Source of the DNA: Protopterus annectens
Lineage: Eukaryota; Chordata; Ceratodontiformes; Protopteridae
NCBI RefSeq assembly: GCF_019279795.1
Contig: NC_056743.1
Location: 626,781,914 to 626,845,913, forward strand
Direction: 5' to 3'
DNA: 64,000 nucleotides
Below the pieces are notes generated by a model. That model made no database searches, was not told the DNA's origin, and saw nothing but the letters and a program-made list of their open reading frames with translations. The translations under genes and the position numbers were made by a program. This document shows positions 10,870-22,040 of the stretch, piece after piece; position 1 is the stretch's first letter, and each line of letters begins with the position of its first letter.

Positions 10870-11860
10870 CTACAAGACTGCAGTGGCAAAACCAGCTCTG
10901 GATTTAGAGAAAACTGGCAAATGATAATGCTTGGTGAACGTATGTATAGAACTTCAGCTATCAGCTTCTAAGGATGTCCCTTGTAGGGACGCCCCTAAGA
11001 AAGGCTGTAGCGGTAGATGCAGCCCTGACTGAATGGGGTCTGATGCCCTGTGGGATAGGTTTTCCATGGTGCTTATAGCAGAAATGAATGCAGTAGCCTA
11101 TCCATTTTGAAATGGTTTGCTTTGAAATAGCTTTCCCCTCTGTCCCTGCAGCAAATGCCACCAGCAGTTGTTCAGATTTCCTTTGAGGTTTACTCCTGTT
11201 CAAGTAGAATCTAAGTTGTCTGTGCACATCTAAGGAGTGCAGTATCCGTTCCCCTTTGTTCTGTGGGTTAGGAAAGAAGGTAGGCAAATGAATGGACTGA
11301 TTAAGAGCCACACTGGATACCACCTTGGGCATGAAGGAGGGATTGGTTCTGAGGGACACCCTGTCCGATGATGAAAGGGCTCCACTGCCATAAGGGCCAG
11401 TAACTCAGATACCCTTCTTGCAGAGGTGATTACTAAAAGGAAACCTGTTGCCAGGAAAGGAATTTTAAATCTGCAGTAGCAGCTGGCTCGAAAGGAGGGT
11501 TAGTTCTCCAAGACAAAGTTAAAGTCCCAGGCTGGAGTTGGAGCTCTCCTCAGTGGCCTTAAATTGTTGGCCCCTCTGAGGAACTGCTTGAGCAGTGGGC
11601 GAGAGAACAAGGGAGGCTCTGTGCTATAATGAGCTGAAATGGCTGAGGAATGAATTTTGATGAAGGAAAAGGACAAGCCCTTAAGAAGCATCTCAGTCAA
11701 ATATTGTAGAATCTGAGGTAAATTGGGCACTGATGCGCTCATCCGTTGAGATTGGTTCCAGGTACAAAATCTTTTCAATTTTGCAGCATAAGATTTTCTA
11801 GTACTAGGCCTCCTAGCCTCTAAAATGATATCCATCACTGATTTACTGAGCGGTGGTAAA
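10870..11860 (-). pseudogene. DIRS C tyrosine recombinase, frameshifted
   Basis: The N-terminal DNA-binding motif ARRPSTRKSYAAKLKRFC is near 11800; a catalytic piece is at 10961-11359. The HxxR box is HSVR. The frame breaks after TRDIL; in the next frame the tryptophan codon before the nucleophile region is a stop (TGA), although the FTKHYHL tyrosine codon survives. Confidence 0.8.
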
Positions 11861-11867
11861 GGAGCGA

Positions 11868-13790
11868 TTAGGTAATTAGCCAGGCTGCTAGGTTCAGGGT
11901 TTGCAGCTGAGGGTGCAGAATCTGGTTCTCCTGCTGAGACAACAGGGAAGAAATCTGAGGCAGGTGCCATGGGGCAGGAGCGGGTACCAGTGTTGGCGTG
12001 GCCAGTCTGGTGCAATTAAAATCATCCTTGGCCTGTCCCGTTTGATCTTTAGTAGTACCTTGGAGAGCAGAGGCAGAAGAGGAAAGGCATAAACTGATAG
12101 GTTTTTCCAGCTGAAGGATAGAGCATCCACTTTCCAAGCTAGTTTGTGGGGAATCCTTGAGCAAAATTTGTTCAATTGATAGTTCTGGGGAGAGGCAAAC
12201 AGGTCTATATCTGGACTCCCCCCCCCCCCCCCCATTGCTTGTTAGCATGTTGAAAATCCTTTGTTCCAGTTTCCACTCGTGTGGGTCCATGAGGATTCTG
12301 CTTAGTCCATCTGCTAGTGTATTTAGTTTTCCTAGAAGGAATTGAGCTTGTAGATTCACTTGGTAGCTCAAGACTGTGTTCCACAATGCCATGGCTAGTC
12401 TGCAGAGGGGGTAAGTGTGTGTACCCACATGCTTGTTAATGTACCACATGACCGTGGTGTTGTCTGTCTTTACCATTAGTTGTCCTGGAAGAATGTGGCC
12501 CTTAAAGGCTGTCATAGCATTCTTTACAGCTAACATTTCCTTTTGATTTATGTGGAGGTGCATTTGACTTGGGCTCCATTTGCCCTGAATGGACTTCCCT
12601 GCCAGGTGAGTCCCCCATGCATAATCTGATGCATCTGTTAAGGTTTGGGCGGCAGGGGGTAGTGCGAATGGTAGTCCCTTGTTTTGGTGGCAGGCCTCTG
12701 CCCATCAAAGGAACTCTAGGCGTAGACAAGGTATGATAGGAATCATAGCTTCTAGATCCTGTGAATGTTGACACCATAGGCATTTGAGATTCCATTGCAG
12801 TTTCCTCATATGTAGCCTTGCATATGGAATTAGAAGAATGCAGGAGGCCATGAACCCAAAGGCCTGCAGTATTTGCCTTGCAGATAACTGGGTTTTTGTG
12901 GCCACTTGTTTGAAGTAGGTTGTCAAATGAGTCCATTTCTCTGGCGTGAGGAAAGCCATCTGGGAAGTTGTATTCAAGCTTGCTCCCAGGAATATAATTT
13001 GTTGATAGGGTACCAGGTGTGATTTATTTTCGTTTATGGTGTACCCCAGACAAGTCAGTACCCTTGAACAAAGGCCAGATGATTCAAAGGTATGTCCTGG
13101 CTTTCTGCCTGAATTAGACAATCGTTCAGCTATGGATATATCTGAATATTTCATTGTCTGCAGAATGCAATGACTGGAGCTAGGCATACCCTAGGAATAC
13201 TCTGGGCGCAGTAGATAAGACAAAGGGTAGTGCAGAGAACTGATAGTGCATGTAGCCTGCTTTGAAGTGCAAGTATCTTCTACAAGGCTCCCTGATAGGA
13301 ATGTGCAGGTATGCTTCTTTCAAGTCTATTGTTGCCAACCATGCATCTTTGCTAGCATAGGAAGCAGCTGGTGAAGAGTCAGCATCTTGAATTTTGGAAT
13401 CACCAGAAAGGTATTTAGAGTAGAAAGGACCAGGACAGGATGCCATGAATTGCCTTTTCTGGGTACCAGAAAAAGTCTAGACTAGAAACCTTGCCCCTTT
13501 TCCTCTTCTGGTACCAACTGAATAGCCCCCATGCTTAAGAGAGAGAGTACTTAATTTTGGGCCTCTGCCCACTCATTTGGGGATAGATCTGGCCAACCGC
13601 TTGGTGTTGGTAAGGTGTGGAAGTGAAATCTGTATCCTTGGGACACTATTTAAAACCCATTTGCCCTGGGTAACGAGTTCCCAGTTTTTCGCCTGCAGAC
13701 CAATCTTTCCGCCTAAAGGAGCATTCAGTTGGGAAGTGCTTGGAAGTTTTAAAAGCAAGTCATTGAGACAGTTTACCATAGGGGGGAGTC
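11868..13790 (-). pseudogene. DIRS C RT/RNase H/methyltransferase-like polyprotein, broken
   Basis: RNase H lies at 12563-12300 (HINQKEMLAVKN, TDNTTVMWYINK, LADGLSR) and the methyltransferase-like block at 12235-11950 (DIDLFASPQN, APDWPRQHWYP). A run of about 15 cytosines at 12219-12233 sits between them and shifts the frame. RT fragments lie at about 13790-12950. In the register of YLDD the sequence reads stop-LND near 13130, so the polymerase is inactive. Confidence 0.8.
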
Positions 13791-14906
13791 TTACTACTCC
13801 CTGATTTGGGTGCGGAAACCCCCCACTGCTTAGTCTTGTGTGTCCCCTGGGACTGAAACCTGGGGTTTCTGCTGTGTCTGGCTAGAGAAAACCTGGAAGG
13901 GGCTGGAAAGAACCAATTCTTAGAGGGCCAGTGCCTACTAAATCTAGGAGGCTGAACTTGTAAAAAATCTAACAGTTTGCATGGATTTAGCTTTATCTTC
14001 CATCTTTTTAAGAACTTCCTCAGCCTTGTTGATTTAAGGGAGCATCCAACAATTTAGCTTTAACACAATCAGGCAAAGATTGCTCCTTAAGACAAGCATG
14101 CCTTCTGAGCACAGACCCAGTAACAGCAGCCCTGCAAGAGGCCTCTAATGAATTAAATCCACATTGCAAGCATGATTTCCAACCTGTACAGCAGAATGCA
14201 TTAAATCCTGTAATTCTTTATTTTCCGCACAGTCAGGAAATCAACATAATTTTCTGTTTAAGCAATCCAATAACATGTTGCTGATACTTAAACATATGAA
14301 ACTGCCAGTTTCAAGCCCTAATGTCCAAGGTTGCAGAAGTGTAAACCTTCCTACCCCATCAATCCAGCGCCCTGGAGTCTCTATCAGAAGGGGTAGGATT
14401 TTTAGCAGTAGAAGCCTTAATGCCCTTGGGTCCCTGTGAAATAGTCTCTGGATCCTCAATAGGATTTTTAAAAAGGAACTTGCGAGAATCAGGAACCCTG
14501 CAATATCTGTCAGGTTTTCTGAGAGCAGGAGGCAAAGAATCAGGTGTCAAACTAGATTCCCAAAAGCATCATCAACAATGTCTAGTACAGGAGGAATACC
14601 TAAAGGTCTATGCTGAGGCAGGAGTAAGAAATCCCTATGCCTCTTTTTTGAATCCGAAAAATCCTGGCTTTCCCAGTGGAAATCCTCCCTTAGAGTATGT
14701 AAGGTTTCACCAAAAGAAAAATCCTCTGGAGAAGAAGCAGAGGAAATAGAGTCCTCTGCATCAGAATCCTCATAAGTAGATAAGGGCAAATCCAGATCAT
14801 CAGAAGAATCAGAAAAATCAGAATCCTGGTCAGAAGATTCATAAACAACTTCAGTCCTAGGTCTCTTAGAAGGGGGAGGTTGGCATCCCCTGATTAGTTA
14901 TACAAT

Positions 14907-15438
14907 CTTCAGCCATTCTTTGTTTTTTAGGCATAGAGGCCTGAGCATGCAGCCTGGGCGTCGTTTTTTTAGGCATGGTTTGAGATTTAGGTCTAAATGA
15001 AGAAGGAGGCATCGGTTTAATATGCAAGTCCGTAGACCTGAATACACCCTCAGAAGCTGGTGCCTGCACAGCAGCTCCGGACCCATCCAAGGTAGAGACA
15101 TCCACGGGTTCCATAGTTGAAGCATCTCTCGGCATACTGGACTCCGAATGGGTCTCAGTAGAGGCCTGCGAACTTCAGCCATTCTTATTTGTTTTTTAGG
15201 CATAGAGGCCTGAGCATGCAGCCTGGGTGTCGGTTTTTTAGGCATGGTTCGAGATTTAGGCCTAAATGAAGAAGGAGGCGTCTGTTTAATATGCAAGTCC
15301 GTAGGCCTGAATACACCCTCAGAAGCTGGTGCCTGCACAGCGGCTCCGGACCCATCCAAGGTAGAGACATCCGTGGGTTCCATAGTTGAAGCATCTCGCG
15401 GTATACCGGACTCAGAATGGGTCTCAGTAGAGGCCTGC
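14907..15438. repeat. 266-269-bp tandem duplication in DIRS C gag
   Basis: Two near-identical copies (about 14907-15172 and 15173-15438) share CTTCAGCCATTCTT, the GCATAGAGGCCTGAGCATGC block, GCAGCTCCGGACCCATCC and GGTCTCAGTAGAGGCCTGCG. The repeat offset is 266 at one end and 269 at the other because of a three-base difference. The other gag copies in the window have this segment once. Confidence 0.85.
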
Positions 15439-15701
15439 GAATCAGAAAAGTAGCAGGTATCAGGGGCTGCAAAAGCGCCTCACTGAGTACCAGCAAACTG
15501 GCGACTGGCTTAGAAGCGTCGACGGTTTTGGACCTCGGCAGCCTGTCTCTGTCTTTATCTTTGCATTTTTTCGAAATCCCGGTAATCGGATGGCTAACGG
15601 ACGACATTTCTGGATAATTAAACACAGAACCGAAATATTTAGATGCAAAAATATACAGACGACACATAGTGCGCTGATTAAATAAAGCACAAAACCAACA
15701 G

Positions 15702-15779
15702 CAAGGTATGTCGTGGTCAGGGCCTAGGCAAGGAATACAGCAAGGTATGTCGTGGTCAGGGCCTAAGCAAGGAATACAG
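15702..15779. repeat. 39-bp tandem duplication of the gag zinc knuckle
   Basis: 15702-15740 and 15741-15779 are identical except for one base in the middle. Thirty-nine bases keep the frame, adding 13 residues (IPCLGPDHDIPCC) and therefore an extra Cys/His set to the zinc module of this gag. Confidence 0.9.
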
Positions 15780-15949
15780 TACAAATGAAAATCTTTGCGG
15801 TATTTGCTTTCCACAAGTAATGCAATTAACTTTTACTGGCATCGGTAAGGAGCAAGAAAAAGTTTCCCCAATGGGGTACTTCTCTTTAGATGAAGACTTC
15901 GGTTCTGAAACTCGAAAATGAAAATTTCAGGAGTCGGCCGACCAGCACT

Positions 15950-16149
15950 TGCGAACTGCTTCTGCTTCGGGCACCGCACGGCAAGAAAGACTGATGTAAT
16001 GGCGTCGGCTGCATGCTTTACACCCCTGATGACCTGACGTTATGGAAGAAGGGAAAGCAACCGACGCAGGACCCAAGACTTTGTTAATCAGGCCGAATGA
16101 GGGCTACTGTAAGCAGATAACCCAAATGTAATGACTGCAACAGTGAAAC
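15950..16149. repeat. DIRS C left ITR, outer end missing
   Basis: Base region ACTTGCGAACTGCTTCTGCTTC, an inward TATA-like element, a degenerate CRE (TGACGTTA) and the CAAATGTAATGACTGCAAC outer block are present. The expected final ...GAACAT is missing; the next base belongs to the right ITR of DIRS D. Confidence 0.75.
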
Positions 16150-16275
16150 AATCAGATACTTAGCATTTCTGCATCGGTTGCTGTCACTTCAGGACTGATA
16201 TCAGGTCGTCAGGGGTATAAAAACAGGCAGCCGACACCATTACATCAGCTTTTCTTGCCTCAAATGGTAGGAGCC
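16150..16275. repeat. DIRS D right ITR, truncated
   Basis: Starts inside the ITR at the ACTTAGCATTTCTGCATCGG block, so the AGTACAG terminus is gone. A TATA (GGGTATAAAAAC, about 16213-16224) and GCCGACACCATTACATCAG are present. Confidence 0.75.
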
Positions 16276-16410
16276 CCCAAATGTGGAGCTAAGTTATGCT
16301 GGAAAAAACACCACCAGTAAAAAGTAAATACCAACAGCCCTGTAAAGGGTGAGCAAGATAAATAGGGAAGGAGAGAGAGAGACAAGGAGGTTGGGACAGT
16401 GGGAAACCAG

Positions 16411-16505
16411 GACTGCAACACACATTCGAACATCAACATTTATGGTAAGTGTACACAACTGTACTATGTTCTTTGTGTTTTACTGTTGCAGTCATCACAC
16501 TTGGG
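16411..16505. repeat. DIRS D internal complementary region
   Basis: GACTGCAACACACATTCGAA...GTACACAACTGTACT|ATGTTC, with the junction at 16465/16466. It preserves the sequence of the lost right terminus. Confidence 0.8.
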
Positions 16506-16589
16506 TTGATTCCCAGAGCTGAAGAATGGGTGGAGGCAGTCAAAGAGAGTTTGGGCAGGCTAGTATGCCCTGCAGGACTGCTGTTGCAA

Positions 16590-17630
16590 AACCTGCCCTG
16601 GATTAGGAAAAGATAGGCAGGCGGTAATGCTTGGTGAAGATGTGAACAAAATTCTAAACAGCTTCCAGAATGTCCCTGGTAGGGACTCCTCTGAGAAAAG
16701 CTGTAGAGGTTTAAGTTGCCCTAGTGGAATGCGTTCTAACCCCTAGGGGGTGGTTTCCCATGGTGTTTGTAACAGAAATGGATACAGTGTGCTATCTATT
16801 TGGAGATTGTCTGTTTTGATATGGCCTTGCCCTCTGCCCCTGGTGCAAAGCTGACTAGTAACTGGTCAGATTTCCTGAAGGGCTTAGTCCTATCAAAGTA
16901 GAATCTGAGCAGTTTGTGCACGTCTAAACAGTGTAGGATCCTTTCCCCCTTATTTTGAGGATTAAGGAAAAAGGTGGGCAAATGGATAGATTGGTTGAGA
17001 GCCACACTGGACACCACTTTAGGCATAAAAGTAGGGTTAGTCCTGAGGGAGACCCGGTCAGCATGAAAAATAATGAAGGGTTCCACGGCCATACGTGCTT
17101 GTAGCTCTGACACTCTTCTAGCTGAAGTGATGGCCAGAAGCAAGTTTGTTTTCCAAGAGAGGAATTTTAACTCTGCTGATGCTGCAGGCTCAAACGGGGG
17201 TAGCGTGGGCTTTTCCAGCACAAAGTTAAGGTCCCAAGCAGGGATGGGGGCTCTTCTAGGTGGCCTTTAGTTGTTATCCCCTCTCAACAACTGTTTGATG
17301 AGAGGGTAAGAGAAGAGAGGTGGGCTCAGTGCTGTAATGAGCAGAGATGGCAGAGACATGGATATTAATGGAAGAGAAGGATAGGCCTCTGTGGAGTAGG
17401 TCTGCTAGGTAATCCAGGACGACAGGTAAGGGTGGCTGTGCTGCATCCGCTCCTTTGGAGTGAACCCAGGAACAATACCTTTTCCACTTATCAGCATAGG
17501 ATTTCCTTGTACTGGATCTTCTGGCTTCACGAATGACATCCAGCACCTGCTTGCTTAGGCTGACCGCTGGAGGAGAATAAGGACTAAGCCAGTCTGCAAG
17601 GTTCAGGGTTTGCAGTTGCGGATGCAAGAT
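16590..17630 (-). pseudogene. DIRS D tyrosine recombinase with premature stop
   Basis: The N-terminal part (STRKSYADKWKRYCSW) is at about 17530-17460 and the catalytic part at 17221-16796 with TSARRVSELQAR. The reading frame ends at SKQTISK-stop where the other copies have SKW. Downstream remnants still show HSTR and FTKHYRL, with another stop between. The same TAG replaces the same Trp codon in DIRS I. Confidence 0.85.
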
Positions 17631-17639
17631 CTGTCCCTC

Positions 17640-19440
17640 CTGCTGATTGAGGAGGGTTGGGATTTGGGGTAGGTGCTATGGTGGCACCGATGACTGAATG
17701 CACAGTAATGGGCACCAGTGTTGGCGTGCCCAGTCTGGGGAAATCAGGATTGCCCTTGGTTTTTCCTGCCTTATCTTGAGTAGTACTTTTGTAAGAAGAG
17801 GCAGAGGGAGAAATGCACAGATTGAGAGGTTTACCCACTGGAAGGATAGGGCATCTACTTTCCAGGCCTTGCTGCGAGATACCCTGGTGCAGTATTTGCT
17901 GAGGTGGTGATTGTAGAGGGAGGCAAATAGGTCCACCTTTGGGGTACCCAATTTCTGGGTTAGAAGGCTGAAGGTGTTGAAGTCTAATTGCCACTCGTGT
18001 GGGTCTAGGAGATTTCTGCTTAAGTAATCTGCCAGAGAGTTTTGTTTACCTGGCAGGAATTGAGCTTGCAGGTGAATCTGCATAGCCAAGGCAGTGTTCC
18101 ACAGGTTCATGGCTAGCCTGCAGAGGGGATATGAGTGGGTTCCCCCCTGCTTGTTGATGTACCACATCACTGTGGTGGTGTCAGTTTTTATTAGAAGGGG
18201 CCCTGGTGATAGGGATCTCAAGGCTGCCAGAGCATGCTGAACAGCTAGTATCTCTTTTTGGTTGATGTGCAGATGAATTTGGTTTGGGCTCCAGTGGCCC
18301 TGAATGCACCTGCCGTAAAGATGTGCACCCCAGGCACAGTCTGATGAGTCTGTGGTTAGGGTCTGGGCGGTGTGGGGTTGTGCAAAGGGAAGTCCCTTGC
18401 TGTGGTTGTGTGCTGCTTCCCACCAAAGAAACTCTGTCCTGAGACAAGGTAGGATAGTTTCCAGGTCCTGAGAATGCTGGCACCAAAGTATTTTTTTTAA
18501 CCACCATTGAAGTTTCCTCATATGCAGTCTGGCATATGGAATTAGTAGAATGCAGGCCGCCATGAACCCTAGAGCCTGCAGGATTTTCCTTGCGGATAGT
18601 TGGGTTCCGGTGGCCATTTGAGCGAAGTAGCCTGTCAGATAGGCTTGTTTTTCTGGAGTAAGGAATGCCATCTGGGATGCTGTGTCCAAGCCTGCTCCCA
18701 GGAATACAATTTTTTGGCTGGGGACTAGTTTTGATTTCTTTTCGTTGATCATGAACCCCAGGGAGGTTAGTAGGTCCTTTACAAATGTCAAGTGTTGCAA
18801 CAGCTATTCCTGACTGACTGAATCAGGCAATCGTCCAAGTAAGGGTAAATTTGAATTTTTCTCTGTCTGCAATAGGCAATGGCTGGAGCTAGGCATTCTG
18901 TGAAGACTCTGGGAGCAGTGGATAAGCCAAAGCGAAGTGCAGAGAACTGATAATGCATAGATCCTGCCCTGAAACGTAGATATTGCCTGCATGAGTCCCT
19001 GATAGGGATGTGCAGATAGGCTTCATTTAGGTCTAGGGTGGCTAACCAGGCATCTTTGGTCAGCATAGGGAGAAACTGCTGTAGGGTGAGCATTTTGAAT
19101 TTTGGTATCACCAGGAAGGTATTTAGAATGGTTAGATCCAAGATTGGGTGCCAGGTGCCCTCTTTTCTGGGTATCAGGAAAAGTCTGGAATAAAAACCCT
19201 GGCCTACCTGTTCTGCAGGAATAGGATGAATTGCCCTTATGGAGAGTAAGGATTGAGCCTCTGCCCACTGGTTTGGAGGAAGGTCTGGGAACCCTTTTGG
19301 GGTTGGCAGCATGTGGAAATAGAATTTGTACCCCTGGGATACTATGTTGAGGACCCATTGATAGTTGGTGATGGCAGTATGGTGGGCAAGTTTTTCTCCT
19401 ATGGGCATGAGCAACTGGGCAGAGGTGAGGAGTGGAGCTG
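17640..19440 (-). pseudogene. DIRS D RT/RNase H/methyltransferase-like polyprotein, nearly intact
   Basis: The RT lies at about 19440-18788, with LDLNEAYLHIPI (motif A), LRFGLSTAPRVF (motif B, Pro to Arg) and an intact YLDD. A frameshift near 18800 leads into a 374-residue frame (17676-18800) with the rest of RT, RNase H (TDSSDCAWGAHLYG, HINQKEILAVQ, TDTTTVMWYINK, LADYLSR) and the methyltransferase-like block (KVDLFASLYN, SPDWARQHW). Apart from that one break it is one of the best preserved pol regions here. Confidence 0.85.
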
Positions 19441-19445
19441 AGAAG

Positions 19446-20470
19446 TCATTGCGAATTCTTTCCATAAGAGGGTGGCTTAGCACTCCCTGTTTTAGAAGTG
19501 GAGGTACTCCATTGTTTAGATCTCTGCATACCCTGAGACTGTAATCTGAAGGGTCTGTTTCCCCTAGGTCTAGTTTGAGATGGCCTTGAGGGGGCTGGAC
19601 AGGACCAATGTTCCGAGGGGCAATGCCTACTGAATCCTGGAGGCTGCACTTGCAAAAAAAATCTTTGACTGTCTGCACAGACTTAGCCTTTTCTTCCATC
19701 TTTTTTAAAACCTCTTCTGCTTTGGTGCCAAACAGATTGTCCTTGTTTAAAGGAGCGTCCAGTAATTTTGATTTGACATGGTCTGGCAAGGTCTGCTCCT
19801 TAAGCCAAGTATGCCTTTTAAGTACAGAACCTGTCAGTGCTGCCCTGCAAGGTGCTTCTAGGGCATCAAACCCACATTGCAGGGTATGTTTGCTGACTTG
19901 GCTTGCAGAATGCATAAGCTCCTGTAATTATTTTCTGCACAGTTAGGAAAGGTAGATAATTTTTGCTTAATAACAAGTTCCATAGCATGTTGCTGGTATT
20001 TCAGCATGTGAAACTGACAATGGGGTACCCCATTTCTGGGTTAGAAGGCTGAAGGTGTTGAAGTCTAATTGCCACTCGTGTGGGTCTAGGAGATTTCTGC
20101 TCAAGTCATCTGCCAGAGAGTTTTGTTTACCTGGCAGGAATTGAGCTTACAGGTGAATCTGCATAGCCAAGGCCGTATTCCACAGGTTCATGGCTAGCCT
20201 GCTCTAATGGAGAGAATTGCAGAGGTGTATACTTTTTTTTACCCCATCTGTCTAAAGCTCGGGAATCCCTATCCGAAGGGGTGGGATTCTTAGCTGTAGT
20301 TGCTTTTATTCCTTTAGGTCCTTGGGAGAGGACTTCTGGGTCAGCAGTAGATTTTTTAAAAGAAATTTGTGAGTCAGGGACTCTACAGTACCTGCCTGGT
20401 TTCCTTTGAGCAGGTGGTAAAGTATCAGGGGTTAAACTGGATTCCATAAAGACATCAACAATATCCAGAA
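19446..20470 (-). pseudogene. DIRS D gag, C-terminal segment
   Basis: C-terminal helical part (HTLQCGFDALEAPCRAALTG, LDAPLNKDNLFGTKAEEVL, about 19910-19660), then an aberrant pol-derived insert (20021-20202), then DSRALDRWGKK and LPPAQRKPGRYCRVPDS up to the insertion point of DIRS E at 20470/20471, inside the VVDD-type stretch. Confidence 0.8.
20021..20202. repeat. Ectopic copy of D pol sequence inside D gag
   Basis: These 182 bases are a near-copy, in the same orientation, of 17940-18121 (RNase H to methyltransferase-like junction), sharing CTGGGTTAGAAGGCTGAAGG and GCCACTCGTGTGGGTCTAGG. The flanks are normal gag sequence: AAACTGACAA before, and CTCTAATGG...GCAGAGGTGTATAC after. About ten gag bases seem to be lost at the site. 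It looks like a template-switch or repair event. Confidence 0.85.
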
Positions 20471-20700
20471 AGTACAGTTTTGTACCTACCATAAATGTAG
20501 ATGTCCGAGAGGAATGCATCTGCAGTCATAACAAATGGGTTGTTCTGTCATCAGGCAGCCCTTCGGTCGGCCGGATTCCAAAGTCTGGGTCTGGCTTCGG
20601 CTGGAGTCGCACTTCACCCGACGTCATTGCGGCAGTTTTCGGGTATAAAGGCATCAGCCGACGCCATTTTCCTCAGTGTTTCTTGCCCCAGATGCCAGGT
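20471..20700. repeat. DIRS E right ITR
   Basis: AGTACAGTTTTGTACCTACC, then GAATGCATCTGCAGTC and about 165 bases almost identical, inverted, to the left ITR. It has a CGACGTCA half-CRE and TATA (GGGTATAAAGG, about 20640-20650). Confidence 0.9.
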
Positions 20701-20885
20701 GCCCTCTTGGTAGGCTAAATTTGGATAAATGTCAAAGTTTCCAAATAGTAGAGAGCAAACACACAAAATAAACATGTATGTACATATATACAAACAAATA
20801 CACCATAATAGATCCCCCCCAAGCTAGCTGTAGATTGGTAAGTACCCTAGGAGTACCTCAGAGGGGAAGGAGGGTGGGTAATCCC

Positions 20886-20981
20886 GACTGCAGATGCATT
20901 CCTCTCGGACATCTACATTTATGGTAGGTACAAAACTGTACTATGTCCTTCAAGGATGCATCTGCAGTCATAACAAATGGG
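20886..20981. repeat. DIRS E internal complementary region
   Basis: 20886-20942 is the perfect reverse complement of 20471-20527. From 20943, ATGTCCTTCAAGGATGCA is the perfect reverse complement of the left end at 26041-26058. The ICR therefore records the end-to-end joint CTGTACT|ATGTCC with no extra base. Confidence 0.93.
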
Positions 20982-21025
20982 TAGAATACCATAGCTAAAC
21001 TAGGGGAGGAGGAAATGAAAATACA

Positions 21026-22040
21026 TTATGGTGTAGTCAGGATCCCTTGCAAAACAGCAGTGGCAAAGCCAGCACGGGATCTAGAATATAGAGGTAAGTT
21101 ATAATGCTTGGCAAATGTATGCACGGAGGTCCAAGTAGCAGCCTCTATAATGTCCTTGGTAGCCACTCCTTGTAGAAAAGCTGTGGTAGTGGCTGTGGCC
21201 CTTGTGGAGTGAGGCCTGATGTTCTCTGGAGTTTTCTTTCCATGGTAGGAGTAACAAAGTCTAATGCAATTTCCTATCCATTTGGAGATTGTCTGTTTAG
21301 AAATTGGTTTTCCTTCTTTTCCTGTTGCATAAGCTACCAGAAGCTGGTCAGTTTTTCTATTGTTTTTAGTCCTGTCCAGGTAGTAGCGTAATTGCCTGTG
21401 TACATCCAAGGTATGTAAAAGCTTTTCTCCCCTGTTCTGTGGATTGGGGTAGAAAGTAGGAAGGTGGATATCCTGATTTAAAGAGACTCTGGATACCACC
21501 TTAGGCATAAATGTAGGATTTGTTCTCATGGACACTATCTTGATGGAAGATCAGGAAGGGTTGTACTGCCATTAATGCTTGTAGTTCAGAGACCCTTCTT
21601 GCTGAAGTTATTGCCAGCAGGAAGGCAGTTTTCCAGGATAGGTATTGTAAGTCTGCTGTAGCTGCTAGCTCGAAAGGAGGCAGAGTCAGTTTTTCTAGCA
21701 CAAAGTTCAAGTCCCAAGCTGGCATTTTTAATTCCCCTCAGAAACTGTCTGAGCAGAGGATGCGAGAAGACAGGAGGATGCAAGCTGTACTGTGCTGAAA
21801 TAGCTGATGCATGTATCTCAATGGAGGAAAAGGACAGGCCTGTGTGGTAGAGCTCAGCCAAGTACTCCAGGATGTTGGCTATGTTCACCGGTGTCACCTC
21901 GTGCCCTTTTGCAGCACTCCAGATGAGATATCTTTTCCATTTTGCTGCATAATTCTTTCTTGTTGAAGGTCTACGAGCCTCCAGGATTATGTCCTTAACC
22001 CTTTGGGATAAATGTGGGTTAATGTCTGTCATGTAATGTT
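21026..22040 (-). pseudogene. DIRS E tyrosine recombinase, one or two frameshifts
   Basis: The catalytic C-terminus at 21026-21535 holds HSTR and FAKHYNLPLY with the nucleophile tyrosine; box I TSARRVSELQAL is in 21501-21725; the N-terminal ARRPSTRKNYAAKWKRY lies near 21960. Two bases missing near 21534 (compare K) break the frame, and a shortened stretch near 21725 joins a third frame. Catalytic residues are all present. Confidence 0.85.

Larger units (their letters stand above)
13800..15842 (-). pseudogene. DIRS C gag-like gene with internal duplications
   Basis: Start ATG at 15842 by homology with the M-P-V-K-V start before the first cysteine. The zinc module near 15780-15660 carries a duplicated IPCLGPDHDIPCC unit. 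The central region has a larger tandem duplication (14907-15438). The FGETLHTLREDFHW motif (about 14700) and the C-terminal QCGF/SRAAVTG-type helical part (about 14190-13980) follow in changing frames. The ORF is broken at many points. Confidence 0.8.
10343..16149 (-). mobile_element. DIRS-like retrotransposon C
   Basis: About 5.8 kb with right ITR, ICR, YR, polyprotein, gag and left ITR. It is longer than its relatives partly because gag carries two internal tandem duplications (266-269 bp and 39 bp). The left end stops at ...GCAACAGTGAAACA near 16149, lacking the last dozen or so bases ending in ACAT, and is fused to a truncated DIRS D. The RT active-site region has a stop, and YR and gag are frameshifted. 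It is a dead copy. Confidence 0.85.
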
